30,036 bases of DNA from an uncultured Lachnospiraceae bacterium (GCA_910588755.1 CAJUQZ010000003.1:39953-69988); one strand, 5' to 3'. Shown: positions 1 to 8,373, counted from the stretch's first letter. Translations and numbers: made by a program. Notes: generated by a model not told the origin, from the letters alone.

Positions 1-47
1 TCATGAAAAACATCATAACGACCAGGAACAGGGTCCTTCTTAATTTC

Positions 48-917
48 TTAGAGTCCATTGGCAACCTCTACAAGATACTTTCCGTAATCCGTCTTCATCA
101 GCGGCTCCGCGAGCTTTAAGAGCTCCTCCCGCGTGATAAAGCCCCTCTTGTACGCAATCTCCTCGATGCAGGAAATATAAAGCCCCTGCCGTTTCTGGAA
201 CGCGCAGACAAAGTCCGCCGCGTCGAGAAGGGAATCATGGTTCCCCGTGTCGAGCCACGCAAAGCCGCGCCCCATCGTCTCGACCGTCAGCGTCCCGCGC
301 CGCAGATATTCATTGTTGATGCTCGTAATCTCAATCTCCCCGCGCGCGGAGGGCTTGACATTCCTAGCAATCTCCACAACATCATTGTCATAAAAATAAA
401 GTCCCGGCACCGCGTAGTTGCTCTTTGGCTTCTCCGGCTTCTCCTCAATGGAGATGGCGCACCCGTCCTTGTCAAACTCCACGACGCCGTACTCCCTTGG
501 GTCACGCACATAATAGCCAAAGATCGTCGCGCCGGTCTCCTTTGCCGCAACGCGCTGCAAAAGCTTTGAAAAGCTCTGCCCGTAAAAGATATTGTCGCCA
601 AGCACTAATGCCACAGAATCCTTCCCGATAAAGTCCGCGCCGATGATAAACGCGTCCGCAAGCCCCCGCGGCTGCTCCTGCACCGCATATTCCATGCGTA
701 GTCCCAGCTGCTCCCCTGTGCCGAACAGCTCCTCAAACACCGTGATATCGCGCGGCGTCGAGATGATCAGAATATCGCGGATTCCCGCAAGCATCAGCGT
801 TGATAACGGATAATAGATCATCGGCTTGTCATAGACCGGCATGATCTGCTTTGAGATCGCCTTTGTCAGCGGGTAAAGCCTTGTACCGGAACCGCCTGCC
901 AATATAATACCTTTCAT
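48..917 (-). CDS. rmlA: Glucose-1-phosphate thymidylyltransferase RmlA
   Basis: This enzyme joins glucose-1-phosphate and dTTP to give dTDP-glucose, the first step of dTDP-rhamnose and related deoxysugar synthesis in the cytoplasm. The 289-residue length is normal for the family. The N-terminal nucleotide-binding signature GGSGTRLYPLT is followed by the SKQIMPVYDKPMIYYPLS segment. Also present are the EQPRGLADAF loop, the LVLGDNIFYG metal/substrate segment and the C-terminal WLDTGNHDSL motif, all typical of RmlA. The ATG is preceded by an AAGGAGAAG ribosome site. It lies 126 bp downstream of rmlB on the same strand, so the pair is probably co-transcribed. rmlC and rmlD are not in the window and may lie beyond base 1. 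I am very sure of the enzyme; the final sugar is inferred. Confidence 0.97.
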   Translation of the reverse strand: MKGIILAGGSGTRLYPLTKAISKQIMPVYDKPMIYYPLSTLMLAGIRDILIISTPRDITVFEELFGTGEQLGLRMEYAVQEQPRGLADAFIIGADFIGKDSVALVLGDNIFYGQSFSKLLQRVAAKETGATIFGYYVRDPREYGVVEFDKDGCAISIEEKPEKPKSNYAVPGLYFYDNDVVEIARNVKPSARGEIEITSINNEYLRRGTLTVETMGRGFAWLDTGNHDSLLDAADFVCAFQKRQGLYISCIEEIAYKRGFITREELLKLAEPLMKTDYGKYLVEVANGL

Positions 918-990
918 TGATTGTCTTCTCCTTCTTTTCGTTCAGAACTATGATCCATGCAGGCGCCGCCTGTGCATCATATGTCAAAGT

Positions 991-1023
991 GGGAACGCCA
1001 TACCTTTTGGTCCTAACGTTCCC
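991..1023 (-). other. Inverted repeat in the rmlB-rmlA spacer
   Basis: A perfect 7-bp inverted repeat (GGGAACG and CGTTCCC) encloses a second small hairpin (ACC-TTTT-GGT). It begins about 20 bases past the rmlB stop codon. A separate GC-rich palindrome, CAGGCGGCGCCTG read on the minus strand, follows near 960-975. Neither is followed by a run of T on the minus strand, so they look more like mRNA structures between co-transcribed genes than a terminator. The role is unknown. Confidence 0.45.
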
Positions 1024-1043
1024 TGTTACAAAACACTATTTAC

Positions 1044-2129
1044 CTATTTGTTCTCGTGATACATCTCCGCATAATATTTCTGGTAATCGCCGCTTGTGAC
1101 ATTTTTCATCCAATCCTCATGTTCAAAATACCACTGTATCGTCTTCCGGATACCCTCCTGAAACATAGTCTCCGGCTCCCAGCCAATCTCCGCCTTAATC
1201 TTATCCGGCGCGATCGCATAGCGCCTGTCATGGCCCTTCCTGTCCTCCACATAGGTGATCAGATCTTTGGACACAAACGCCTTTCTGGGATCATCGTCCG
1301 CAAGCTGCTCCTGCAGCGTCTCTAGAATGATATGAATAATCTCAATATTCTGCTTCTCATTGTGGCCACCTATATTGTAGGTCTCAAACAGCCTGCCCTG
1401 CTCCTGCACCATGTCGATCGCCTTGGCGTGGTCCGCGACGTAGAGCCAATCCCGCACATTCTTCCCGTCGCCGTACACGGGCAGCTTCTTCCCGTGAAGT
1501 GCATTGTTGATAATTAGCGGAATCAGCTTCTCCGGGAACTGGTATGGGCCATAGTTGTTTGAGCAATTTGTGATGTTTGCCGGAAATTTGTACGTATCCA
1601 TATAGGACTTTACGAGCATGTCCGATGAGGCCTTGCTCGCAGAGTACGGACTGTGCGGCGCATACGGCGTCGTCTCATAGAAATACCCGCCGTCCTCCTC
1701 GAGGGAACCATACACCTCGTCCGTGGACACATGGAGGAACTTCTTGTCCGCCTGATAGCTGCCGTCGGGAAGCTCCCACGCCGCCTTTGCACAGTTGAGC
1801 ATCACCGCCGTGCCAAGCACATTGGTCTGCACAAAGACCTCCGGATTCTTTATGCTCCTGTCCACATGGCTCTCCGCCGCAAAATGAACCACCCGGTCAA
1901 TATCATTGTCCGCAAAGATCTTTGCGATCGCCTCCTTGTCCGTGATATCCGCCTTGATAAATGTATAGTTATCCCTGCCTTCGATCTCTTTGAGATTCTC
2001 AAGATTGCCGGCATAAGTCAGCGCGTCCACATTGATAATCCTAATCGTGTCGCCATATTTCTGAAACATATAATGAATGTAATTCGAGCCGATAAACCCC
2101 GCACCGCCAGTCACCAAATAAGTTCTCAT
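1044..2129 (-). CDS. rmlB: dTDP-glucose 4,6-dehydratase RmlB
   Basis: This enzyme converts dTDP-glucose to dTDP-4-keto-6-deoxy-D-glucose with a tightly bound NAD, the second step of dTDP-rhamnose synthesis. The extended short-chain dehydrogenase fold is clear. The Rossmann motif GGAGFIGSN is at the N-terminus. STDEVYG marks the active-site Ser/Thr with the Asp-Glu pair specific to 4,6-dehydratases, and YSASKASSD is the YxxxK catalytic pair. GDGKNVRDWLYVADH is the usual C-terminal sugar-binding stretch. I chose the ATG at 2129 (361 residues) over a TTG one codon upstream. GGAGGG lies 9 bases before the ATG. The gene is followed by rmlA, as expected for the pathway, and a probable promoter lies in the short spacer before it. 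Confidence 0.97.
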   Translation of the reverse strand: MRTYLVTGGAGFIGSNYIHYMFQKYGDTIRIINVDALTYAGNLENLKEIEGRDNYTFIKADITDKEAIAKIFADNDIDRVVHFAAESHVDRSIKNPEVFVQTNVLGTAVMLNCAKAAWELPDGSYQADKKFLHVSTDEVYGSLEEDGGYFYETTPYAPHSPYSASKASSDMLVKSYMDTYKFPANITNCSNNYGPYQFPEKLIPLIINNALHGKKLPVYGDGKNVRDWLYVADHAKAIDMVQEQGRLFETYNIGGHNEKQNIEIIHIILETLQEQLADDDPRKAFVSKDLITYVEDRKGHDRRYAIAPDKIKAEIGWEPETMFQEGIRKTIQWYFEHEDWMKNVTSGDYQKYYAEMYHENK

Positions 2130-2166
2130 CAACTGTATCCCTCCATAAAATTTTTCATCGTATATT

Positions 2167-2195
2167 ATTTTATCCTAAAATCAGAAATAACGCAA
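2167..2195 (-). promoter_or_regulatory. Probable promoter for rmlB-rmlA
   Basis: Read on the minus strand, TTGCGT (2190-2195) and TAAAAT (2167-2172) are separated by exactly 17 bp, close to the sigma-A consensus. It sits in the 68-bp spacer between the muramidase stop and the rmlB ATG. This would let the rml genes be transcribed apart from the upstream muramidase. Confidence 0.5.
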
Positions 2196-2197
2196 CC

Positions 2198-5100
2198 CTA
2201 ATATCCCATGTAGCTGTAGTTTAAGTCAACCTCCGTACTGATACCACTAATCTTTCCCTTGCTTGAATACTGCCACATATCATACTTTTTGTAGGTAGCC
2301 GCCGCCGCATACTGCGCAAGCCATATTTTGCAGCCAGACACCTCCCCCATATTCAGTTTGTCCTCAAACCATGTTTTTGATGCATAAATTCCCGGCTTAT
2401 AGCCTGCGCTTGCGACCGTCTGGCAAAACGCATTCACCACCGCAGTGCGCGTAGCCCTGTCAATCTTGTCTGCCCTGCCGCCGCTAGCCTCCGTGTCAAT
2501 AAAAATTGGATATGTAAGATTATAACCCTTTACAAGGCTCACTGCAAGCGACGCTTCTTTGACAGCCTCGACCTCATCAACCGCCTGGGAGAACACATAT
2601 ACGCCCACCTTCAGCCCTGCTGACGTGGCACCCTTAATATTTGTCTTAAAGTTCTGGTCCTCAATCAGCGCACCGGTGGACGAGCCCCTGTAACCGCAGC
2701 GAATAATGACATAATCAACACCTGATGCCTTGACTGCGTTCCAGTCGATTGTCCCATTATGTCTTGATACATCGATCCCAAACGTCGAGCCGTTGACCGT
2801 TGTCGCAATCGCCCCATCCTCACCAAAATTATAGGTAACTCCCTGGATAATCTGCGTGCCAGTCACAACATTACCATTTTTGTCATAATAGTAAGTCTTC
2901 CCATCTATCGTCTGCCATCCTGTATACACATATACTGCCTGCGCCGTGATATAAAATTCAGAGCTGTTAAAATAATCTGCATAGACTGCCTCTCTGTAGC
3001 CTCCGTCCGAATTTTTGACATAAATCTGGTTTCCATTTTTATCCTTTAGTTTTGTCGTCGTGTCAGACGAGGCATTGGGTTTGACCGTCACAACACATGT
3101 TGCCTGCTTCTGATTTCCGCTCTTATCCTTCTCCTTTGTCGTCGCTGTGATCTTAGCGCTCCCGACCGCTATACCGGTCACGACGCCTTTTTCATCGACA
3201 GCTGCCACATTCTTATCAGACGACTCCCATGTCACACCCGCGTCAGACGTATAGTTTGTCACGGTCGCTACAAGCGTTGTGGTGCCTCCCACCGCGATAG
3301 ACACATCGCTTGTCCTGTCAAGGGAAATCACAAGTTCTGCACTCTGGGTAATGCTGACCTCCACACTGCACCGGATATCCAACTCCTTGCCGTCTGCACC
3401 GTTTATGCCTGTCACCCGACCCGTAATATGTACTTTTCCCGCCTTCACGCCTGTCACGACACCGTCATTTCCAACAGTTGCAATATTCTTATCATCACTC
3501 TCCCACACAATTGATGGAAATTGTTCCGTGATCGTCTCTGTACTTCCATCCTGTTTTGTATACACAAGCTTTGCCGGCTTCACAGTCAGTGCTCCGCCGA
3601 CTTCACAGCTGTCCGCACTCTTGGACAACTCAAGGCTGCCAGATGTGATCTTTACTGGCTCAACTGTAATCCGACACTCCGCGCTGGCGCTCTCTGTCGT
3701 CTCGGTTGTCTTTTTCTCTGGCTCCTGCTGCGTCGTTTTCTTGTAGGTATAACCTGTTATCTGTTCAGTGCCGTCCTCACCCTGTTTGACAGCCGGCGTA
3801 CACTTTGCCTTTTCTGCATCAGAAAGCGCATTGTACTCCTCTGGCGATATCTCTTTTGTCTCCTCTACAAGTTCCTTTTGCTCATAGGTTGTCACGATCG
3901 TCTTTCTGGTGACTGTGTATGTGATTGTGGCCTCGCCTGCTGCCTTTGCAGTCACTTTTCCGCCACTCACCGACGCAACGCTGTCATCTGAACTTTTCCA
4001 TTCAACTGTGTACTGATACGCGGTATCTCCCTCTGTTGTGTCAGAAAATTCCTTTCCCTTCAGATCGATATTTGACCCTACAGCCAATGTCGCACTGGCT
4101 GGATCCAGCGTCACATCCAGTGTATCAAACAGCATTCTCGCCGCTGCCCTTGACAGCTGTGATGGATCGGCAATCGTATTTTTGTCCACCAGCAAGTAAC
4201 TCTCCGCACCACTCACAGGTGTCTTGGTTGACTCCACCCACTCAACAGTGTCCTTGAGCACCTCCTCCTCCACTTCCGCTACGTTTTTCTCTGTATCCTC
4301 AACTGCTACATCGATCTGCTTCTCTGTCTTTACCTCATCCTGCACATTGACGACCACATACTCAACCTTGTCCTTGACAGTGACCTGCTGTGCGATTGTC
4401 GGAAAGCTGTACTTGTCCGTCGAGGTCACAACGGCATCAAACACCCCTGCATTCACATTCTGCGCATAGATAATCCCATCCATGTCATCGTCTGTGAGTA
4501 TGAGCTGTTTTCCCCTTGCATTTGTAAGCGTCACCTCAAATACGGTCCCAGTGATGAGTTCCCCTGTATTGACATCTGTAAAACGGATTTTCAAATCTTT
4601 TTCCACAGACACAAAATCGACATTCACCCTGCCAGGCTCCGGTATTTGAACGACTTCAGAAGCGGTTTCGTCCCCAGTACCTTGCTCTGTCGTGTCTGCT
4701 GTCTGTGCAAAATTTCCTAGGCTCGCCGCCTCTGCCATTGCAGCCAAACCGTCCTCGCCCACAATCCCGATCCCCTTGAGCTCGTTTCCCAATGGCGCAA
4801 GCGCCTCAACCTGCTTATTGATCTGGCCCGACTGCCAATACATGTTCAACATCACAAGCGCAGCCACCACCACAACAACACCAGTGGATACCAGAACAGC
4901 GTCAAAAGCAGTCAGCCGACTAAGCCGCCGCCTTATTCGCTGAAAGAAGCTCGACGGCTCCTCCACGCCATCTTCCCCAAACAGAGCCGCATCGTTTATA
5001 TAAGCCTCATCGTATTCACCATACGCAATCTCATATGCGTCCTCATCGTACTCCTCATCAGTATAGGTCTCTGCATACTCCTCATCAATGTATTCATCGT

Positions 5101-6358
5101 CATAGTACTCTTCGCTATCGTACTCATTATTGTAGTACTCGTCTGCTTCGTACTCTTCATTGTCATACGCATCTACACTGTACTCTTCATTGTCATACGC
5201 ATCTACACTGTACTCTTCGTTGCCATACGCGTCTACACTGTACTCTTCGTTGTCGTACTCAGCTACATAGTCCTCATCATTGTCGCACTCGTCTGCTTCG
5301 TACTCTTCGTTTCCATACGCATCTACATTGTACTCTTCATTGTCGTACTCACTTACATAGTGCCCGTCTTCATAATGTACCTCTTGTGTATACTCTTTAT
5401 CAGTATCCCTACCAACACTGACATCATTGTCTGATTTATTGAGCCCTGTGTCAATCTCCTTCGCACTGTAGAAAGACGCTTCCTTTGCCGGATCATAGAT
5501 CTCAATATCAATCTTCACAGTGGCGTAAGGATCCACGTCATTTCCTGGCGTATTACATCCTATTATCCCGCTGTCTGCCTGCATTTGCGTATCACCCGTC
5601 TGCGGCGACCCGGACTCTCTAAGTTCATCGTATTTCTCAGACGCAGCATTCTCTTTCGCTTCCCTGCGCCCTTCTACCGCATCTTGATATTCGTCATCAT
5701 ATTCCGCTCCGTACCCGTAACCATTTACCGCGTCACAGTATCCTCCTTCGTACGCCTCCTCTTCCTCGTATCCTTCTAGCGCGTCATATTTTTCTGCTTC
5801 ATTATATTCTGCTTCGTACTCATATCCATTTGTCGCGTCACAATTTTCTCCTTCGTACGCCTCTTCTTCTTCGTATCCTTCTAGCGCGTCATAATTTTCT
5901 TCATTATTTTCTGCTTCGTACTCATATCCATTTGCCGCGTCATAATTTTCTTCATTATTTTCCGCTTCGTACTCATATCCATTTGCCGCGTCACAATACT
6001 CTTGTTCTTTCTCATTTCCCTCTATGGTGCTATAATACTCTTCTTCGTATTCCTCATCTTCCCCGTAACCATTTACCGCGTCACAATATTCCTCTTCGTA
6101 CGGCTCTTCTTCCTCGTACACCTGTGCTTCTTTGTACATATCCCCATATTCCTGCAGCTGCCCCGGCGTGTACCCACCCGATGTATCCTGCTCACTCGAA
6201 TATGCAACGATATACTCGTCCTCATCCCCGCTGTCGGCATCATTCCCCACAGGCATCTTCCCTGTCAGGTTTCCATCCTCATAATAGTCCTCTATATATT
6301 CATCCGTGTATTTCGCCTGCTTTCTCTTATCCCTCTTTTTTACTTTCTTTCTGCCCAA
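2198..6358 (-). CDS. Type II membrane GH25 muramidase with acidic repeat domain and Big2 domains
   Basis: This is a 1386-residue predicted peptidoglycan muramidase anchored by one central membrane helix. Residues 1 to about 470 are extremely rich in Glu, Asp and Tyr and built of tandem repeats. A basic stretch (RIRRRLSR) then precedes a hydrophobic helix at about 484-508, which places the acidic part in the cytoplasm and the rest outside. The outside part has a variable region, three bacterial Ig-like (Big2) domains starting near 747, 900 and 1004, and a cell-wall-binding-like repeat (GWQTIDGKTYYYDKNGNV) near 1143. A GH25 lysozyme domain spans about 1192-1386. In GH25 I see FGIDVSRHNG (Asp1196) and the IDTE motif (Asp1288, Glu1290), as expected for an active enzyme. 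The start is TTG, supported by AGGAGG six bases upstream. GH25 function is firm; the role of the acidic domain is unknown. Confidence 0.9.
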   Translation of the reverse strand: MGRKKVKKRDKRKQAKYTDEYIEDYYEDGNLTGKMPVGNDADSGDEDEYIVAYSSEQDTSGGYTPGQLQEYGDMYKEAQVYEEEEPYEEEYCDAVNGYGEDEEYEEEYYSTIEGNEKEQEYCDAANGYEYEAENNEENYDAANGYEYEAENNEENYDALEGYEEEEAYEGENCDATNGYEYEAEYNEAEKYDALEGYEEEEAYEGGYCDAVNGYGYGAEYDDEYQDAVEGRREAKENAASEKYDELRESGSPQTGDTQMQADSGIIGCNTPGNDVDPYATVKIDIEIYDPAKEASFYSAKEIDTGLNKSDNDVSVGRDTDKEYTQEVHYEDGHYVSEYDNEEYNVDAYGNEEYEADECDNDEDYVAEYDNEEYSVDAYGNEEYSVDAYDNEEYSVDAYDNEEYEADEYYNNEYDSEEYYDDEYIDEEYAETYTDEEYDEDAYEIAYGEYDEAYINDAALFGEDGVEEPSSFFQRIRRRLSRLTAFDAVLVSTGVVVVVAALVMLNMYWQSGQINKQVEALAPLGNELKGIGIVGEDGLAAMAEAASLGNFAQTADTTEQGTGDETASEVVQIPEPGRVNVDFVSVEKDLKIRFTDVNTGELITGTVFEVTLTNARGKQLILTDDDMDGIIYAQNVNAGVFDAVVTSTDKYSFPTIAQQVTVKDKVEYVVVNVQDEVKTEKQIDVAVEDTEKNVAEVEEEVLKDTVEWVESTKTPVSGAESYLLVDKNTIADPSQLSRAAARMLFDTLDVTLDPASATLAVGSNIDLKGKEFSDTTEGDTAYQYTVEWKSSDDSVASVSGGKVTAKAAGEATITYTVTRKTIVTTYEQKELVEETKEISPEEYNALSDAEKAKCTPAVKQGEDGTEQITGYTYKKTTQQEPEKKTTETTESASAECRITVEPVKITSGSLELSKSADSCEVGGALTVKPAKLVYTKQDGSTETITEQFPSIVWESDDKNIATVGNDGVVTGVKAGKVHITGRVTGINGADGKELDIRCSVEVSITQSAELVISLDRTSDVSIAVGGTTTLVATVTNYTSDAGVTWESSDKNVAAVDEKGVVTGIAVGSAKITATTKEKDKSGNQKQATCVVTVKPNASSDTTTKLKDKNGNQIYVKNSDGGYREAVYADYFNSSEFYITAQAVYVYTGWQTIDGKTYYYDKNGNVVTGTQIIQGVTYNFGEDGAIATTVNGSTFGIDVSRHNGTIDWNAVKASGVDYVIIRCGYRGSSTGALIEDQNFKTNIKGATSAGLKVGVYVFSQAVDEVEAVKEASLAVSLVKGYNLTYPIFIDTEASGGRADKIDRATRTAVVNAFCQTVASAGYKPGIYASKTWFEDKLNMGEVSGCKIWLAQYAAAATYKKYDMWQYSSKGKISGISTEVDLNYSYMGY
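5131..5370 (-). repeat. Tandem 30-bp coding repeats (8 units)
   Basis: Eight head-to-tail 30-bp units fit the interval exactly. The units at 5161-5190, 5191-5220 and 5221-5250 are nearly identical; the others have drifted. In the muramidase they encode a 10-residue unit of the type NEEYSVDAYD. The period is a multiple of three, so gain or loss of units keeps the frame. Confidence 0.9.
5679..5987 (-). repeat. Tandem 51/54-bp coding repeats (6 units)
   Basis: Units run 5679-5729, 5730-5780, 5781-5834 (54 bp), 5835-5885, 5886-5936 and 5937-5987. The last two differ at one base of 51, which indicates recent duplication. More degenerate copies continue to about 6110. They encode 17-18-residue units of the type YDAANGYEYEAENNEE in the acidic N-terminal domain of the muramidase. 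Confidence 0.88.
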
Positions 6359-6420
6359 TGGTCTCCTCCTTTTGCCGCAGCTTGATTCTGTTTTTATAAA
6401 ACCATTTCCTTAACGTAACA

Positions 6421-6449
6421 ATTATAGCAAAGCATCTGCCAGTCCTCAA
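6421..6449 (-). promoter_or_regulatory. Strong promoter for the GH25 muramidase gene
   Basis: On the minus strand TTGAGG (6444-6449) is followed after exactly 17 bp by a perfect TATAAT (6421-6426). Transcription would start near 6414, giving a leader of roughly 55 bases before the TTG start at 6358. This is one of the best sigma-A-like promoters in the window. Confidence 0.7.
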
Positions 6450-6493
6450 TATTTTTTTAACAAAAATACAGTGCAAAATCTGGATATTGCTAC

Positions 6494-6545
6494 AATTCAC
6501 ACCATATCAGTTTTTATCGACTTATAAGTTATTGAAGTGTGAATT
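6494..6545. promoter_or_regulatory. Inverted repeat upstream of the muramidase promoter
   Basis: A perfect 9-bp inverted repeat, AATTCACAC (6494-6502) and GTGTGAATT (6537-6545), encloses 34 bases that include the palindrome ACTTATAAGT (6520-6529). It lies about 45 bp upstream of the -35 element of the muramidase promoter. It could be a regulator-binding site. The rest of the 6359-6630 spacer shows nothing else I can support. Confidence 0.35.
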
Positions 6546-6630
6546 ATAACAGATTTTGAACACACAATGCGAAAGGACAAGCATTTTGGCGCACGTTTTT
6601 CACCACTTTTGTTAAGAGCTGAACAGATTC

Positions 6631-6969
6631 TCACAGATAAAACACGGCCACCCCTGCGATAATGCACACAATGCCAGCCAGTTTTCTGACTGTAATTTTC
6701 TCGCCAAAGACAAAATATCCTAAAATTAGAATGATTACATTTCCCATCGATTCAATGACAGGGCCATTCTTGTAATCCATCCCACTATATGCATAGACTG
6801 TCAGCAGCATTGAAACAAAAAGAAGTCCATAACCTGTGACCACATATGGATTCAGGTATTCCCTCACCACCGTATCATACGAACGAAATGTGCTCTTTTT
6901 TAACAAAACCTGCGATATAGACGCAATAGCCACAGATAAAAACATGGCCAATACAAACCGATTGATCAT
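6631..6969 (-). CDS. EamA/SMR-type four-helix membrane protein (second of pair)
   Basis: This is a 112-residue protein with four hydrophobic helices, the size of a single EamA/SMR repeat. Family features are the early QVLLKKS segment after helix 1 and the C-terminal GEKITVRKLAGIVCIIAGV stretch. Such half-size proteins work as dimers. In sugar clusters the best-known example is ArnE/ArnF, which flips undecaprenyl-phosphate-aminoarabinose. AAGGAG lies six bases before the ATG. A similar 114-residue gene lies 190 bp upstream on the same strand, so an antiparallel heterodimer that flips a polyprenyl-phosphate sugar is plausible here, but it is inferred from context. Alternatives are a small-molecule exporter or a GtrA-like partner. 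Confidence 0.75.
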   Translation of the reverse strand: MINRFVLAMFLSVAIASISQVLLKKSTFRSYDTVVREYLNPYVVTGYGLLFVSMLLTVYAYSGMDYKNGPVIESMGNVIILILGYFVFGEKITVRKLAGIVCIIAGVAVFYL

Positions 6970-7056
6970 TTCATACTCCTTCTGTATTTGACAAACGCAT
7001 AAGAGGTTATTTTAAATAAATATCTCGCAAGGCAATTTTTAACTAACTATCATAAT

Positions 7057-7148
7057 AATGCTGTCATAATAGGCCGTTATTGAGAGATTATCGTAAAAAT
7101 GCTATATTTTTATATTCAGAATCTATCAAAATGCTATCATAATAGGCC
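7057..7148. repeat. Short direct repeats between the two SMR genes
   Basis: Two 19-bp copies, AATGCTGTCATAATAGGCC at 7057-7075 and AATGCTATCATAATAGGCC at 7130-7148, differ at one base. Partial copies (CTATCATAATA near 7047, AAATGCTAT near 7098) lie beside them. The 190-bp spacer is AT-rich and otherwise empty. The copies are spaced 73 bp apart. Confidence 0.6.
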
Positions 7149-7159
7149 ATCATAAAAAG

Positions 7160-7504
7160 CTACTCTGTATTGATGATACATATTCCCACAACAACCAGCA
7201 CAACACCTGCCATATTCTGTATCGTTATGGTATCATGGAAAAATAAGACTGCCCATATCATGGACCACACAACCGCCATCGAGCGGTTTGCAAACGCGAC
7301 AGAGAGTTCAAACCGCTTCATCATCTGCTGCCAGAGCAGCGCATACACTCCCAGCACCACAAATTCCATGCCAAAGAAAAACAAAAAACGAAGCAGGTTG
7401 TCACCGCTAGCCGACGCCTCCTTAGACATCACACTTGATATTGTATAAATGATAATAACGCCCTGCAACAGCGCAACATTTTTTATTTTCTGTATCCTTG
7501 TCAT
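7160..7504 (-). CDS. EamA/SMR-type four-helix membrane protein (first of pair)
   Basis: This is a 114-residue protein with four predicted membrane helices, again a single EamA/SMR-type repeat. Helix 1 carries VALLQGVIIIYTISSVMSK. Helix 3 has the SVAFANRSMAVVWSMIWA pattern typical of the family, and the C-terminus has IQNMAGVVLVVVGICI. It starts four bases after the stop of the upstream membrane-protein gene, with GGGGGA as ribosome site, so it is translated from the same message. With the paralogue at 6631-6969 it resembles the ArnE/ArnF pair in size and order. I infer transport or flipping of a lipid-linked sugar; the substrate is not evident. Confidence 0.75.
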   Translation of the reverse strand: MTRIQKIKNVALLQGVIIIYTISSVMSKEASASGDNLLRFLFFFGMEFVVLGVYALLWQQMMKRFELSVAFANRSMAVVWSMIWAVLFFHDTITIQNMAGVVLVVVGICIINTE

Positions 7505-7508
7505 ACTG

Positions 7509-8342
7509 TCATCCCCCGGCCTCGATCACATCCGCATCGAGCAGCCCCTGTTCTTTCCACACCCAATAGTAACTGTAATCCATATAGATAAAATATCCCT
7601 GGACAAACCGAAACAGGAAATATCCCTGCTCCTCCATGCTCCCGTTCATCTGCTTTGCACAGGAGAGCACGACAAACGCGCAATGGTTATTGCGGGCACA
7701 TCTTGCCACCTCCGCCACATCATACGCGGTCCTGTCCCCCTCCATCGCATCGTAGAGTTCATTGTGAAAGGTCCATGAAGGCTCTAAAATATTTCTCCCA
7801 TACGGTGTAAACACATCTGCTGTATACTGCCTGAAAAATGGCAGAAGCTCCGCTGGGAGGACCGCGATTGGCTTGTAGTTGTCGAGTTTTAGCGCATCTG
7901 CCACATCAATCACCGACTGGGGGATATGGTATGCATTTACTGACCTGATATGAAGGGAATGGGTGTACACCAGTTCTCCATTCATCATGATCAAAAGCAC
8001 TGCCATGACAAAAACCAATGCCCTTGACATTCGTCTCTTAAAATGCGCTATGAGCCGCACCACGCTGTAGCACACAAGAATCCCAGCCGGCATGGACCAC
8101 AGCACGCGATAATAGATATCCGCGTCAATCCGCATTCCAATCCACGCATATACCGGACACAAAAAGACAACGCCGGCCGCTACCACCAGATACAGCAGTA
8201 CAACGCGCAGTCTCCTGTCCGTTTCTGTCACCCATAAAAACAACAGTGCAGTCAGAAAGAGGGGAATTAAGAAACTATTGTTATTGTATAACCACACATC
8301 CTCCAGCACAGCCCTAGCAGCCAAAACCAACTCGTCCCACAC
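7509..8342 (-). CDS. Membrane protein, C-terminal half of a split DUF6077-like protein
   Basis: This is a 277-residue protein with about four membrane helices in the first 150 residues and a soluble C-terminal domain. The soluble part contains YTADVFTPYGRNIL and a segment rich in aromatic residues. It starts with GTG, supported by AGGAGGGG 6-8 bases upstream, and lies 31 bases after the stop of the 347-residue membrane protein. The two reading frames differ by one base. In this frame the sequence between them is closed by two TGA codons. The long DUF6077-like family, as I remember it, is a single protein of about 600 residues, so the pair probably corresponds to one ancestral gene. Both halves kept ribosome sites, so two-subunit expression is possible. 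A transferase-like role at the membrane is inferred. Confidence 0.7.
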   Translation of the reverse strand: MWDELVLAARAVLEDVWLYNNNSFLIPLFLTALLFLWVTETDRRLRVVLLYLVVAAGVVFLCPVYAWIGMRIDADIYYRVLWSMPAGILVCYSVVRLIAHFKRRMSRALVFVMAVLLIMMNGELVYTHSLHIRSVNAYHIPQSVIDVADALKLDNYKPIAVLPAELLPFFRQYTADVFTPYGRNILEPSWTFHNELYDAMEGDRTAYDVAEVARCARNNHCAFVVLSCAKQMNGSMEEQGYFLFRFVQGYFIYMDYSYYWVWKEQGLLDADVIEAGG

Positions 8343-8373
8343 AAGCTTCCCCTCCTCTCCATCGCTTCATCCC

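Noticed and set aside
1..47. Start of a further gene after rmlA
   Set aside because: ATG codons occur on the minus strand near 4-16, but too little sequence remains to judge.
1653..2201. Plus-strand frame of 182 codons opposite rmlB
   Set aside because: It lies wholly opposite a clear gene and has no recognisable motif.
5131..5370. CRISPR-like 30-bp repeats
   Set aside because: The units are directly adjacent with no spacers, drift in sequence, and are an in-frame part of the muramidase gene.
5035..5421. Plus-strand frame of 128 codons rich in His and Arg
   Set aside because: It is the antisense reading of the 30-bp repeats; its composition is set by the repeat and no ribosome site is present.
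5830..6399. Plus-strand frame of 189 codons opposite the muramidase N-terminus
   Set aside because: It mirrors the 51-bp repeats and lacks any protein-like features or start signal.
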